Positions 9,543-17,568 of a DNA stretch of 64,000 nt are shown one piece after another (position 1 is the stretch's first letter; every line of letters starts with the position of its first letter). Both the position numbers and the translations under genes were made by a program. This stretch comes from Candidatus Bathyarchaeota archaeon (GTDB lineage: Archaea; Thermoproteota; Bathyarchaeia; Bathyarchaeales; Bathycorpusculaceae). Below the pieces are notes generated by a model. That model saw only the letters and a list, made by a program, of their open reading frames with translations, ran no database searches and was not told the origin of the DNA. Where the stretch lies: assembly GCA_026014685.1 (NCBI GenBank), contig JAOZHW010000012.1:1-64000 (forward strand), given 5' to 3'.

Positions 9543-11048
9543 TTAATATCCGCGGTCTTTTTTGAAGGGGGTTAAGATTGTAACATTTGAAATCTCGTTA
9601 GGTATTGTCATAACAAAACGCACCCCTTGCCCACACATCCCCCGCTCCTGAACCGACCACCCATACAAGTCGCATATGCGGCGAATTAGCCAAAGCCCAT
9701 ACCCTGTCCCTTTGGTGGTTACACCCTTCTCAAAGAGCCTGTTTTTAATTTGGGTATCAATCCCGTTTCCGTTGTCCTCGTAGACGAGTTCGGTTGCACC
9801 TTCCGCGTTGACCTGTGCGTATACTTTAATTTCGGTGATTTTCGGCGGCCCATACTTGAGGGAGTTGTCAATCATGTTGTGGAACAGTTCAAGCAGCATC
9901 GAGTTAGCGGTGACGTTAACTTCTTCGCATTCGTTAATCACTGTGACGCCTTTGAGGTCCACAAACAACGACACAGCCTCGTCAACCATTTTGCCGACGT
10001 TTACCGACGTTAATTCTTCTGTGCCTAGTAACTCGTAGGTTTTGGCGAATTCGAGTAATCTGGCTATATTTTTGCTGATGGCTTCAATGTCTCTGAGGCA
10101 GTTGAGGACTTCAGGGTTGTCTTTTGAGCGATTCTTAGCTAAATATGCCTTGAACGTTAAGGCAGTGAGCTTGTTTCGTATGTCATGTCTGGTTAAACCG
10201 CTGGTAACGCATAACTGTTCATTTTGCACTCTGGTTTTTTCCAATGACAAATTCTGTTCCTCAAGCAGTATGTTTAGTTCTTCTCGGGCAGCCATGACCT
10301 CTGTGATGTCTTGAAAAATCAAAACATATCCAGTGACGTTTCCATCTACTGAGGTGGCTGCACCATACAGGGACACGTTGATTTCTTGCTGGTCTGGTCT
10401 TTGACGTTTGGTTTGGCATGCCACGTGCCCTGATAGGAGTTGCTGTTTTATCTGAATATTTTCTGCCATGAAGTTTTTGGGTGTGAACATGTTTATGGCG
10501 TCTTGACCTTTTATGGCGGCGGCGGAGCAACCGAATAAGCGCGTAAAACTCGGATTAACCTCTATTACGCGGAAGTTCTTGTCACATATGGCGATGGCTT
10601 GAGGGTTTTCAGAAAACAAAATCGTGTATTCACGTGATTTTTCTTGGGCTCGCTTTGTCTTGGTAAGGTCAACTATGCTTTCAACAATGTATTCCTCACC
10701 TGACACGCTGACTTTTTTGGCGAGTCTAAGAATCGGAATTTGTCTGCCGTTGTTTCGGGAGATAACTTGCTCTTCTTCGGACACTATCTGATTCCAATCT
10801 ATAATTGGGCATTGACCTATTGGGGCGCAACATATTGCCGTTTGGCAAATTGTCCCGACTAGTTGTTCCCTTGTGGCGTTAAACAATTCTAAGGCGGCTT
10901 TATTGGCGGTGACGATCCTGCGCGTTGCAACCTTAATGACTATCACTCCTACGGCTCCGTTTTCATAGACTTCTCTTAGTAAACCTGTGTTTTCAAGCAG
11001 GTCATCTTTGCAGGGAGAATTCGGGTTCTGTGAGGTTGACGTAGCCAT
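9543..11048 (-). CDS. PAS-domain sensor histidine kinase
   Basis: About 501 residues from the ATG giving MATSTSQN; an in-frame GTG nine bases upstream is the alternative. Two PAS domains (about 20-130 and 135-255) precede a coiled coil, an H-box TRHDIRNKL (His about residue 288) and a HATPase_c domain with NMIDNSLKYGPP, EDNGNGID and GTGYGLWLIRR. No transmembrane segment is visible, so it is a cytoplasmic sensor. The first PAS has a Cys cluster CQTAICCAPIGQCPI, a pattern seen in many archaeal PAS kinases and possibly redox- or metal-sensitive. No response regulator is adjacent, so its output partner is unknown. Confidence 0.9.
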   Translation of the reverse strand: MATSTSQNPNSPCKDDLLENTGLLREVYENGAVGVIVIKVATRRIVTANKAALELFNATREQLVGTICQTAICCAPIGQCPIIDWNQIVSEEEQVISRNNGRQIPILRLAKKVSVSGEEYIVESIVDLTKTKRAQEKSREYTILFSENPQAIAICDKNFRVIEVNPSFTRLFGCSAAAIKGQDAINMFTPKNFMAENIQIKQQLLSGHVACQTKRQRPDQQEINVSLYGAATSVDGNVTGYVLIFQDITEVMAAREELNILLEEQNLSLEKTRVQNEQLCVTSGLTRHDIRNKLTALTFKAYLAKNRSKDNPEVLNCLRDIEAISKNIARLLEFAKTYELLGTEELTSVNVGKMVDEAVSLFVDLKGVTVINECEEVNVTANSMLLELFHNMIDNSLKYGPPKITEIKVYAQVNAEGATELVYEDNGNGIDTQIKNRLFEKGVTTKGTGYGLWLIRRICDLYGWSVQERGMCGQGVRFVMTIPNEISNVTILTPFKKDRGY

Positions 11049-11151
11049 TGTTTTCACTGGTGAATGGTGTTGGGCGTGATTGAATTGGAAGTTAGGTGGG
11101 TAAATTGTTTGTGAACGCAGAATCTATCTCTAAAAAGTGTATTTTGGAGTA

Positions 11152-11296
11152 TGGCGGGCGGGGAGGGATTTGAACCCTCGACCCCCAACTTAGGAGGCTG
11201 GTGCTCTATCCAGCCCAAGCCAGAAAATCCGAGTACCCCCCACTTGTGGAGACACAAAGGAAAGCGGCTTGAGTATCCGTACTGAGCTACTCGCCC
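11152..11296 (-). tRNA. tRNA-Arg(CCT) with D-loop intron
   Basis: The minus strand reads GGGCGAGTAGCTCAG, then an insertion, then AGAGCACCAGC CTCCTAA GTTGG, a T-arm GGGTTCAAATCCC and CCGCCCGCCA with encoded CCA. Anticodon loop CTCCTAA gives CCT. Removing 67 bases leaves 78 bases that align to the intron-free tRNA-Arg(TCT) at 23243-23320. The insertion interrupts the D-loop rather than position 37/38. A TATA-like TATATTTAA lies about 30 bases upstream of the 5' end. Confidence 0.92.
11208..11274 (-). other. Predicted archaeal tRNA intron in the D-loop
   Basis: The 67-base insertion is bounded by a GGATA repeat (ACGGATACTC versus CTGGATAGAG), so the exact cut sites are ambiguous by about five bases. 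Its ends CTCAAGCC and GGCTTGGG pair for eight base pairs, consistent with a relaxed bulge-helix-bulge substrate for the archaeal splicing endonuclease. Confidence 0.75.
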
Positions 11297-11413
11297 ACAC
11301 CGAATGCAACTCATAAAGTCACTTAAATATACAAACCCTTCTGAAAAGCAATAAGCTAACCTCCCGTTTAGAAAGCTTAAAGCTAAGCCTCAACAACAGA
11401 ACATTTGAAGAGA

Positions 11414-12097
11414 ATGAATTCCCACATCCCAAAAACCCCTTCTGGGCAACCAAACAAACTACCTCAAACAGGTCAACCCAGTTCAGCCACCCCGCTTGAG
11501 CGATTCAAAAAGAGCATGGTTTTGGATTTTGATAAGTGGCATGACGGCATCGGATACGACTTAGACGCAATAAGGTCGGCTTCCCCAACGGAACGCGAGG
11601 CAATTGAGCAGATGCTGATCAGTCATAGTCCGCGTGACTGGCGAGACATCGAAGCCCTCGCCGAGCTGAACACGGAACGCGCCCGCCAAGCCATCAAGGA
11701 GGCGATAAGCGACCCCAACCCAGACGTTCGAGTTGCGGTAACAAGGTATGCTCCCGACTTGGTAACCGACCGAGAGCGGACCCGCTCAATCGTGGATGGC
11801 TTGCAGAACGCGGAACTCTTCGGGGGCCTCTCCCAAGTGCTCGACGACGTAGCGGAATATCATCCCCAAGAAGTTAAAGAAGCACTCATCACTGGTTTGC
11901 TGAAACGGAAGGGCGACGTGGCGGTTCTGTTTGCTGCGATGCTCTTCTACATTTTCGGCAAAGCAGACGAACCCTTTGACATGGCGCAGCGACCTTTCTT
12001 TTTGCGCTTCAACACCGAGGACAGGGCTGAGCGGGAGGCTGTTTTTCGCGAGTTGTGCGAGAAATTGGGCATCAAAGCCGAGAAATATCTGCAATAA
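11414..12097 (+). CDS. HEAT-like repeat protein of unknown function
   Basis: About 227 residues, starting at ATG (MNSHIPK); a TTG nine bases upstream is possible. The middle part shows helical repeat character (ARQAIKEAISDPNPDVRVAVTRYAPD, AELFGGLSQVLDDVAEYHPQEVKEALITGLLKR), resembling HEAT repeats. The last third (FGKADEPFDMAQRPFFLRF) is less repetitive. No catalytic residues and no signal peptide are visible, so it is likely a cytoplasmic scaffold. It stands alone between tRNA-Arg and the FKBP gene. Confidence 0.75.
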   Translation: MNSHIPKTPSGQPNKLPQTGQPSSATPLERFKKSMVLDFDKWHDGIGYDLDAIRSASPTEREAIEQMLISHSPRDWRDIEALAELNTERARQAIKEAISDPNPDVRVAVTRYAPDLVTDRERTRSIVDGLQNAELFGGLSQVLDDVAEYHPQEVKEALITGLLKRKGDVAVLFAAMLFYIFGKADEPFDMAQRPFFLRFNTEDRAEREAVFRELCEKLGIKAEKYLQ

Positions 12098-12180
12098 CTC
12101 TGAAGTTTTATGGGAAAAGTGCTTGCTGGAGACAAAAGTAGTGGTGCGTTTAAAAATGGATAAAAAGATGAGAGAAGCGC

Positions 12181-12942
12181 TTACTGTTGCGCTTGGGTCT
12201 TCTCTTCTTCTTTAGCTGGAGCCTTTTCCTCTGCAGGCGCGGCTGGTTGCGGTTTAGGTTCAGCTTTGAAGGTTTCCACAAACTTGGTTTCTGCGATGTC
12301 TGGCAGGAACTTTTGGATGTCCATGGCGATGCCGCGTTTCGCGATTTGGATGCCTTCAACGTAGAAGGTGTCTTCTGGCATGTCGATGGTTAAGTTTTTG
12401 TCTTTAACGGTGATTTTGAATTTATCTTGCTCAACTACTGGGACACGGCGGTGGATGAGGGCGCTGATTTTTTCTTCCTGTGCGTCAAGTTTCTTTGTAA
12501 CTGTAAAGTCATAGATTAGGGTTCTGCCAGCCAATGGAGGATTGAAATCCAAAAGCACACGTCCTGCACCGATGGAGCGGATGGTTGCCATTTTACCTTG
12601 GAATTCGATGCGTGCACCAACGACGGGGTTGATTTCTTTAGCGTAGAGTTGCTTGATTGGGACGCGGCGGATTTTTTCTGGGTCACGTGGACCGAATGCT
12701 TTGTCGCTGGGGATTTCTATGGTTGTGGCTTTGGCGACTTCTGCTTCGAGCAGAGAGTCGTCGAGGGCTTTTAGCACCCAACCTTCGCCGACAACGACGA
12801 GTTTAGGTTCATAGATTTCTCCTTGTTTGTGGAGGTGCTCTTTTTTGGCGACTTCTTCTTGTGTGGTGTCGAAAACTTCGTTTGTTTCTTTAACTTTAGC
12901 GACATAATCGATTAGTATGAAATCTCCTTTTTGTAGGGTCAT
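12181..12942 (-). CDS. FKBP-type peptidyl-prolyl isomerase (SlyD-like)
   Basis: 253 residues. The first 150 form an FKBP domain with an inserted flap: GDFILIDYVAKVKETNEVFDTT, VVGEGWVLKALDDSLLEAEV and SDKAFGPRDPEKIRRVP are typical of archaeal SlyD/FKBP chaperones that catalyse proline cis-trans isomerisation. The next approximately 80 residues form the extra C-terminal domain seen in long archaeal FKBPs. The tail is a low-complexity Pro/Ala/Glu/Lys stretch. It lacks the His-rich metal tail of bacterial SlyD. The promoter may be element C, giving a 5' leader of over 200 bases. Confidence 0.9.
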   Translation of the reverse strand: MTLQKGDFILIDYVAKVKETNEVFDTTQEEVAKKEHLHKQGEIYEPKLVVVGEGWVLKALDDSLLEAEVAKATTIEIPSDKAFGPRDPEKIRRVPIKQLYAKEINPVVGARIEFQGKMATIRSIGAGRVLLDFNPPLAGRTLIYDFTVTKKLDAQEEKISALIHRRVPVVEQDKFKITVKDKNLTIDMPEDTFYVEGIQIAKRGIAMDIQKFLPDIAETKFVETFKAEPKPQPAAPAEEKAPAKEEEKTQAQQ

Positions 12943-13314
12943 CTTGAAATCTTCCTTTGTATATTCGGGGAAGGTAGAGCTTCAAAGGAGCATAAAAACT
13001 TTTATCCCTAACCGTGGAATTTGAGCCGTTTTTGGGCGGTTACTGCTTGTTTTATCTGTTTTTATGGGTTTGTTTCCGCCTTTTTCTGCAGTGGTGGGTG
13101 CAGTTGAGGTTTTTCTTTAGGCCCCCTTTTTAGCGTCGCATACGAAACCCTAACCGCATGGGCTGCTGCTCTGCAGTCCCTCTCCCCTCCCTTATATATG
13201 CGGGACTTGCTTTAGGAGCGGGGAACCTTCAGTTTTACTCCCAAAATTGCCCATCGATGACACAATCAATAAAAGCCGCTTTTTGTGGTTTACTTCCTCA
13301 AATTGGTGCTAACC
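12943..13314. other. Intergenic region carrying promoter element C
   Basis: No gene is evident. The region holds element C at 13178-13200 (minus strand). Between that element and the FKBP start, the leftward transcript would include GCCCATGCGGTTAGGGTTTC and CGTATGCGACGC, which share short strings (ATGCGGTT, CGTATGCG) with the RNA downstream of element B. Confidence 0.4.
13178..13200 (-). promoter_or_regulatory. TATA/G-rich promoter, element C
   Basis: On the minus strand CATATATAAGGGAGGGGAGAGGG shares 15 identical bases (TATATAAGGGAGGGG) with the promoter at 48815. It would drive leftward transcription across about 220 untranslated bases into the FKBP gene, or a separate RNA. Confidence 0.45.
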
Positions 13315-13854
13315 TTGAAGGCTCTCGTCGTTTATGGTACACGCTGGGGCGGCACAGTTGACGTCGCCCAAACCATCGCCAAAGCATTAACGCAGGAAGG
13401 CTTCTCAGTGGACGTTGTGGACGCCAAACAGAACCCGCAAAACATCGACGGTTACGACTTAATTTTAGTCGGAAGTGGACTGCGGGCGGATAAGTGGACT
13501 AAAGAGGCGCAAAGTTTTCTGGAAACCAACGCCCCCACGCTTAGGACCAAGAAAACCGCGTTGTTTGTAAGTTGCTCTATGGCTGACCGAAAAGATGCGG
13601 GCTACGAGGTGGGCAAAAAACGTTACCTCACCGATATCGCTGCGCAATACGGTTTGACACCGATCTCTTTGGGTTACTTCGGTGGGTTGATGGATTTCAG
13701 TTACAGCCACGGTTTACTCGTTGACATCATAGTGCGGGTTAATCGGCGGAATCTGCGCAAGAACGGTTTAGACACAGCCAAAGTCCATGACACCCGCGAT
13801 TGGGCAGCCATCGAAACATGGGGCAGAGAAACCGCCAAGCTCGCTTTAGGGTGA
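13315..13854 (+). CDS. Flavodoxin-like protein (HemG-type)
   Basis: About 179 residues, starting at TTG (MKALVVYGTRWGGTVDVAQ); GTG codons at 13306 and 13285 are alternatives. The N-terminal YGTRWGGTVDVA is an FMN phosphate-binding loop; DLILVGSGLRADKW and FVSCSMADRKDAG match the flavodoxin-like protoporphyrinogen oxidase/menaquinone-dependent dehydrogenase family. It probably carries FMN and shuttles electrons in the cytoplasm. No haem genes are adjacent, so the HemG reaction is only a family suggestion. Confidence 0.8.
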   Translation: MKALVVYGTRWGGTVDVAQTIAKALTQEGFSVDVVDAKQNPQNIDGYDLILVGSGLRADKWTKEAQSFLETNAPTLRTKKTALFVSCSMADRKDAGYEVGKKRYLTDIAAQYGLTPISLGYFGGLMDFSYSHGLLVDIIVRVNRRNLRKNGLDTAKVHDTRDWAAIETWGRETAKLALG

Positions 13855-13944
13855 GTTATGGTTAGGCTTTAATTATGTGAAAATAGTTATTAACAAGAAA
13901 CATGTACGCATAGCATACAATAACTTAACCCTGAGGAAAGTAAC

Positions 13945-14877
13945 ATGAACACCAGCAAAAAACTATCACTTCTAACATTGGTCACTTTACTGGCGCTTTC
14001 CATGTTTGGCTTATTCGCCAACCCAGCAACCGCCGCCGCACAATTCACAACCTCCATAACGGCCACCAACCCCACAGTCGGCGAATCAGCCACCTACACC
14101 TTCACTGTGACCAACACGGGCACCATAAACATAGCTGCCATAAATGTGACTGTGCCGCTGGGTTATGTTGATGTGGAAAATGTGGCGTTGACTCAGCAAC
14201 CCCCCGCTCAGACATGGGCTATAAGCTACAGTTCCCCAGAAGAATCCAACTCTGGAGTAATAATGCTTGTTAACCAAACAGGCGGGGGCTTAGCCAATGG
14301 ACAAACTATCCAGTTTACGTTTAACGCCGTCAACGCTCAGGTAGCAGGAAACTATGTCTGGAGCACTAAAGCCTTTACCTCAGGCGATTCGTCCCCTTCA
14401 ACTGTGGACACATCTTACACTCTTCTTATTACTTCACTGTTGCCTGCTCTTGCGATTTTAGGTATCGCCGCAGGTATTGCCTTCCTGAACAGTGGCATTA
14501 ACAGAGTTTTAATCAACTACTTTATCGGCTGGGAACAATATCGCGTTATGCAAAAAGAGATGGCGGAGTTCCGCGCCGAAAGCATGGCTGCCGCACGGTC
14601 AGGCGACAAAAAGCAAATGGAGAAAATCAAGAAAAGGCAGTCTCAAATTAACAATATGCAGGCAAAAATGATGAAACCACAAATGCTACAAATCGGCATC
14701 TCCTTCGTTTACTTAATCGTATGGTTCATCGTTTTGATTCCCACTTTCCAGAGCAAAAGTATGGCTTACCTCCCCGGAGTAGGCCCAATCCCAGTTGCAT
14801 GGCTATACCCCATATTCTCAATATTCCTCGGGCTGTTAGCTTCCAGAATAATCGGTATAATGCCCATAGATCAATAA
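13945..14877 (+). CDS. EMC3/DUF106-type membrane protein with extracytoplasmic N-terminal domain
   Basis: 310 residues. It has a signal peptide (about 1-31, ending PATAA), then about 125 residues of DUF11/CARDB-like beta domain (NPTVGESATYTFTVTNTGTINIAAINVTVP). The C-terminal half is an EMC3/TMCO1-type (DUF106) domain: helix LLPALAILGIAAGIAFL, a long cytoplasmic charged coiled coil (MQKEMAEFRAESMAAARSGDKKQMEKIKKRQ) and two further helices. DUF106 belongs to the YidC/Oxa1/Get1 insertase superfamily. Its position next to cytidylate kinase matches the conserved archaeal DUF106-cmk neighbourhood. The start has GAGGAAAGTAAC upstream. The N-terminal fusion is unusual. Confidence 0.85.
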   Translation: MNTSKKLSLLTLVTLLALSMFGLFANPATAAAQFTTSITATNPTVGESATYTFTVTNTGTINIAAINVTVPLGYVDVENVALTQQPPAQTWAISYSSPEESNSGVIMLVNQTGGGLANGQTIQFTFNAVNAQVAGNYVWSTKAFTSGDSSPSTVDTSYTLLITSLLPALAILGIAAGIAFLNSGINRVLINYFIGWEQYRVMQKEMAEFRAESMAAARSGDKKQMEKIKKRQSQINNMQAKMMKPQMLQIGISFVYLIVWFIVLIPTFQSKSMAYLPGVGPIPVAWLYPIFSIFLGLLASRIIGIMPIDQ

Positions 14878-14902
14878 ACTCATAAAACTGGATGACAAAG
14901 CA

Positions 14903-15514
14903 ATGCCTAAACCCACCCAAACCTCGCCACCAACCAAAACAACGGTAATCTGCATCTCAGGTATGGCTGGGACAGGCAAAAGCACTCTTTCTAAAAAACT
15001 TGCAGAAAAATACGGGCTCCGCTACTACTCGGGCGGAGATGCCTTAAAAGAACTCGCCAAACAGGAAGGCTACGACACAACCGTTGAGGGTTGGTGGGAA
15101 AGCCCCGTTGGCCTCAAGTTCTTACAGGAAAGAGTCAACGACCCCAAGTTCGACAAGGCGGTTGACGATAAACTCTTGGAGTACGCTAAGCAGGGCAATG
15201 TGCTTTTGGATAGTTGGACTATGCCTTGGCTGCTCAAAGGCGGCTTCAAAATCTGGCTGGAAGCCTCTTTCGAGAAGCGGGCCACACGTGTTGCTCAAAG
15301 GGACAAAATGACAAAAACCGAAGCCATTCAAGTGTTGCAGGAAAAAGAGGGGCGAACAAAAGCCATCTATAAAGCACTCTACGGGTTCACTTTGGGCGAA
15401 GACTTGTCGCCGTTTGATTTTGTTTTAGATACAGATAATTTGAATGCTTCTGAAGTGTTTGAGGTTCTTTGTCGTGTTTTAGAAAACGTTGTTCTCTGTA
15501 ACCCAGAGAATTGA
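14903..15514 (+). CDS. cmk: Cytidylate kinase, archaeal type
   Basis: 203 residues. Transfers phosphate from ATP to CMP/dCMP. P-loop GMAGTGKST at about residues 20-28; nucleotide-binding RYYSGGDALKELAKQEGYD follows as in archaeal CMP kinases. WLEASFEKRATRVAQRD and FDFVLDTDNLNASEV are typical of the lid and C-terminal parts. It follows the DUF106 gene by 25 bases, probably as one transcript. A related adenylate-kinase-like assignment is less likely given the family-specific DUF106 neighbour. Confidence 0.88.
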   Translation: MPKPTQTSPPTKTTVICISGMAGTGKSTLSKKLAEKYGLRYYSGGDALKELAKQEGYDTTVEGWWESPVGLKFLQERVNDPKFDKAVDDKLLEYAKQGNVLLDSWTMPWLLKGGFKIWLEASFEKRATRVAQRDKMTKTEAIQVLQEKEGRTKAIYKALYGFTLGEDLSPFDFVLDTDNLNASEVFEVLCRVLENVVLCNPEN

Positions 15515-15622
15515 TTTTGAAATAGAACTATCTTATATAGAAGTGTTCCAGACGTTTTAAAAACCAAACTGGTAGAAAAGCGTTTTTCCCGGATCGAATT
15601 GGGGTTAAGGGGAGAGGAGAGA

Positions 15623-16021
15623 GTGGATATCATCAAACGGTTAGTTATGATTCTAATGTTAGAATTGACTGCTTTGAGTGTGCTTGTTACCTACTGTTGG
15701 GTTGATGTCCAATCAGGCGCAATACTGACAATATTCAACATCTTATTTTTTTCGTTGTTCTCTCAATTAAAAGGTGACCTCTGCCTAAAACTTTCACTCT
15801 TAGTAGTAGGCAACGTCTTCGGTTTGATCTGGAGTTACAGTTTCCACATGCTATTTCTCTATGCCAGAACATACGAGGTAGCTTCAACAACCACATTACA
15901 CACAATCTACACCATTTTGTACCCGTTGCTGAACGCTTTTTGGGTTATCGCGTTTTGGTCTCTAAGTTCCACCGCTTTGCATAGTGCTAGAAACCTGCGC
16001 TGGGTGACCTATGTTGATTGA
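15623..16021 (+). CDS. Four-helix membrane protein of unknown function
   Basis: About 132 residues, starting at GTG preceded by AGGGGAGAGGAGA. Four hydrophobic segments cover most of the protein (VMILMLELTALSVLVTYCW, ILTIFNILFFSLF, LSLLVVGNVFGLIWSYSF, ILYPLLNAFWVIAFW). It overlaps the start of the following glycosyltransferase by 11 bases, so the two are co-translated and probably work together in envelope polysaccharide synthesis. No family recognised. Confidence 0.75.
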   Translation: MDIIKRLVMILMLELTALSVLVTYCWVDVQSGAILTIFNILFFSLFSQLKGDLCLKLSLLVVGNVFGLIWSYSFHMLFLYARTYEVASTTTLHTIYTILYPLLNAFWVIAFWSLSSTALHSARNLRWVTYVD

Positions 16022-17327
16022 AGTTGTTGAGTTTTTGTTTGTTTTTTTGCTTGCTATTCTGGTGGCTTACCTTGTGAGACACAACATATTCACTTTCACG
16101 GTTCTGCGCAATGCTAACAGCACTAAAAAAACCGAAAGCACACCCGTTGCAAAGTTTGAGCCTACAGTAAGCATCCTCATCCCTGCAAGAAACGAAGAAA
16201 ACGTCATCGGACGACTACTACGGCGACTAACCGAGTTAACTTACCCCAAAAAGAAACTGCAGGTGATAGTCATAAACGACGCTTCAACCGACCAAACCGG
16301 AAAAATAGCCAGCGACTTCCACAAAAAATATCCATACATAGAAGTCATCCACCGCGACAAAAAAAGCGGAGGCAAAGGAAAATCCGCCGCCATGAACCAC
16401 GGGTTTAGCAAGGCAACAGGAGAAATCATCCTCTGCTTCGACGCCGACTATTACCCTCAACAAGACATAGTGGAACGGCTCACGGCTCCTTTCGTTGACC
16501 CTAAAGTTGGGGGCGTGCAGGGTAGAGTCGTGGTTTTGAATGAGCCGCAAAACATGATTACCCGTCTGATAGCGTTGGAGCGTGTGGGCGGCTACCGTGT
16601 TGATCAAGAGGCAAGAGACAACTTGGGCTTAATAGTGCAGTTTGGGGGGACAGTGGGTGGTTTTCGGCGTAGTGTGCTTGAAGCTTTGCATGGCTGGGAC
16701 GAAAGCATGCTCTCAGAAGACACTGACCTCACTTTGCGCACTTACCTTGCAGGCTATAAAATAAAGTATGAAGTCACTGCCGAATGCTACGAGGAAGCGG
16801 TGGATAACTGGGGGGCTTATTGGAAGCAGAGGTACCGTTGGGCTAAAGGTCACATGCAATGTTTCTACAAGCACATCTGGAAGCTTTTGGCAACAAACAA
16901 ATTGACCTTTATACAGAAAGTAGATGGGCTGCTTCTGTTAAGTGTCTACTTCTTGCCAACTATCGTTTTGTTTTCTTTCATACTTGGTTTGTTTTTGCTT
17001 TTGCAGTTGCCTGCTGAGGGTTACGGGTTAGCTTTTATAGGTCTGGTTCCTGTTTCCTGCTACAGTTTTGTCGGCAACTTTGCCCCGTTTTTTGAAGTCG
17101 GCGTCGGATTATATTTAGACGGCCGAAAAAGGAGTCAATGGCTTCTCCCACTCTCGATTCTAACGTTTGGTTTTAATCTGTCAATTTGTGGTCTGGCATA
17201 TTTGAATGTGACAATGGATAAAATTAGGCGCAAGAAAAAACATTCGTGGGCTAAAACCGTTCACTCTGGTAGCGGAGACCACTACGTTAACCGATTAATA
17301 ACGGTAGGCGAACAACTTGAGCAGTGA
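16011..17327 (+). CDS. Membrane glycosyltransferase, family 2 (cellulose/hyaluronan-synthase-like)
   Basis: 438 residues. One N-terminal helix, a GT-A catalytic domain (VSILIPARNEENVIGRLL; nucleotide-binding VINDASTDQT; DxD in FDADYY about residue 143; acceptor-site EDTDLTLR about 236; QRYRWAKGH about 273), then three or four C-terminal helices. This is the processive GT2 architecture (BcsA/NodC type), using a UDP-sugar at the inner membrane face. Polymer and sugar unknown. It sits in a small envelope cluster with the preceding and following membrane proteins. Confidence 0.9.
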   Translation: MLIEVVEFLFVFLLAILVAYLVRHNIFTFTVLRNANSTKKTESTPVAKFEPTVSILIPARNEENVIGRLLRRLTELTYPKKKLQVIVINDASTDQTGKIASDFHKKYPYIEVIHRDKKSGGKGKSAAMNHGFSKATGEIILCFDADYYPQQDIVERLTAPFVDPKVGGVQGRVVVLNEPQNMITRLIALERVGGYRVDQEARDNLGLIVQFGGTVGGFRRSVLEALHGWDESMLSEDTDLTLRTYLAGYKIKYEVTAECYEEAVDNWGAYWKQRYRWAKGHMQCFYKHIWKLLATNKLTFIQKVDGLLLLSVYFLPTIVLFSFILGLFLLLQLPAEGYGLAFIGLVPVSCYSFVGNFAPFFEVGVGLYLDGRKRSQWLLPLSILTFGFNLSICGLAYLNVTMDKIRRKKKHSWAKTVHSGSGDHYVNRLITVGEQLEQ

Positions 17328-17568
17328 TATCAATGTTATACAAATGTTTGTGGCGGGGTTAGCTGCTTTTTCGTTGATGTTTTTGCCCTCGCTGGTGGAG
17401 CTTATGTACCCTAAAGATGCTGGTCCAAGAGTGATATGTGGAGGCAGCGAAATCGTAAACCTGATGCACCTCGCGAGTTTGGAGGAAAACTATCGCTTAG
17501 ACAGCTTAGAGCAGAAAAAACTTTCTGGCGCATTGGGGTTCCTTCCGAATCTGGAGCAGTTTATTTGA
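17317..17568 (+). CDS. Small membrane protein following the glycosyltransferase
   Basis: 83 residues from TTG; it overlaps the glycosyltransferase stop by 11 bases. One hydrophobic helix (MFVAGLAAFSLMFLPSLVEL) is followed by a polar tail PKDAGPRVICGGSEIVN. The 3' end overlaps the convergent radical SAM gene by 8 bases. The tight coupling supports a real gene; function unknown. Confidence 0.55.
   Translation: MSSDINVIQMFVAGLAAFSLMFLPSLVELMYPKDAGPRVICGGSEIVNLMHLASLEENYRLDSLEQKKLSGALGFLPNLEQFI

Noticed and set aside
11054-11314. 86-codon minus-strand frame
   Set aside because: It covers the intron-containing tRNA-Arg(CCT), which fully explains the sequence.
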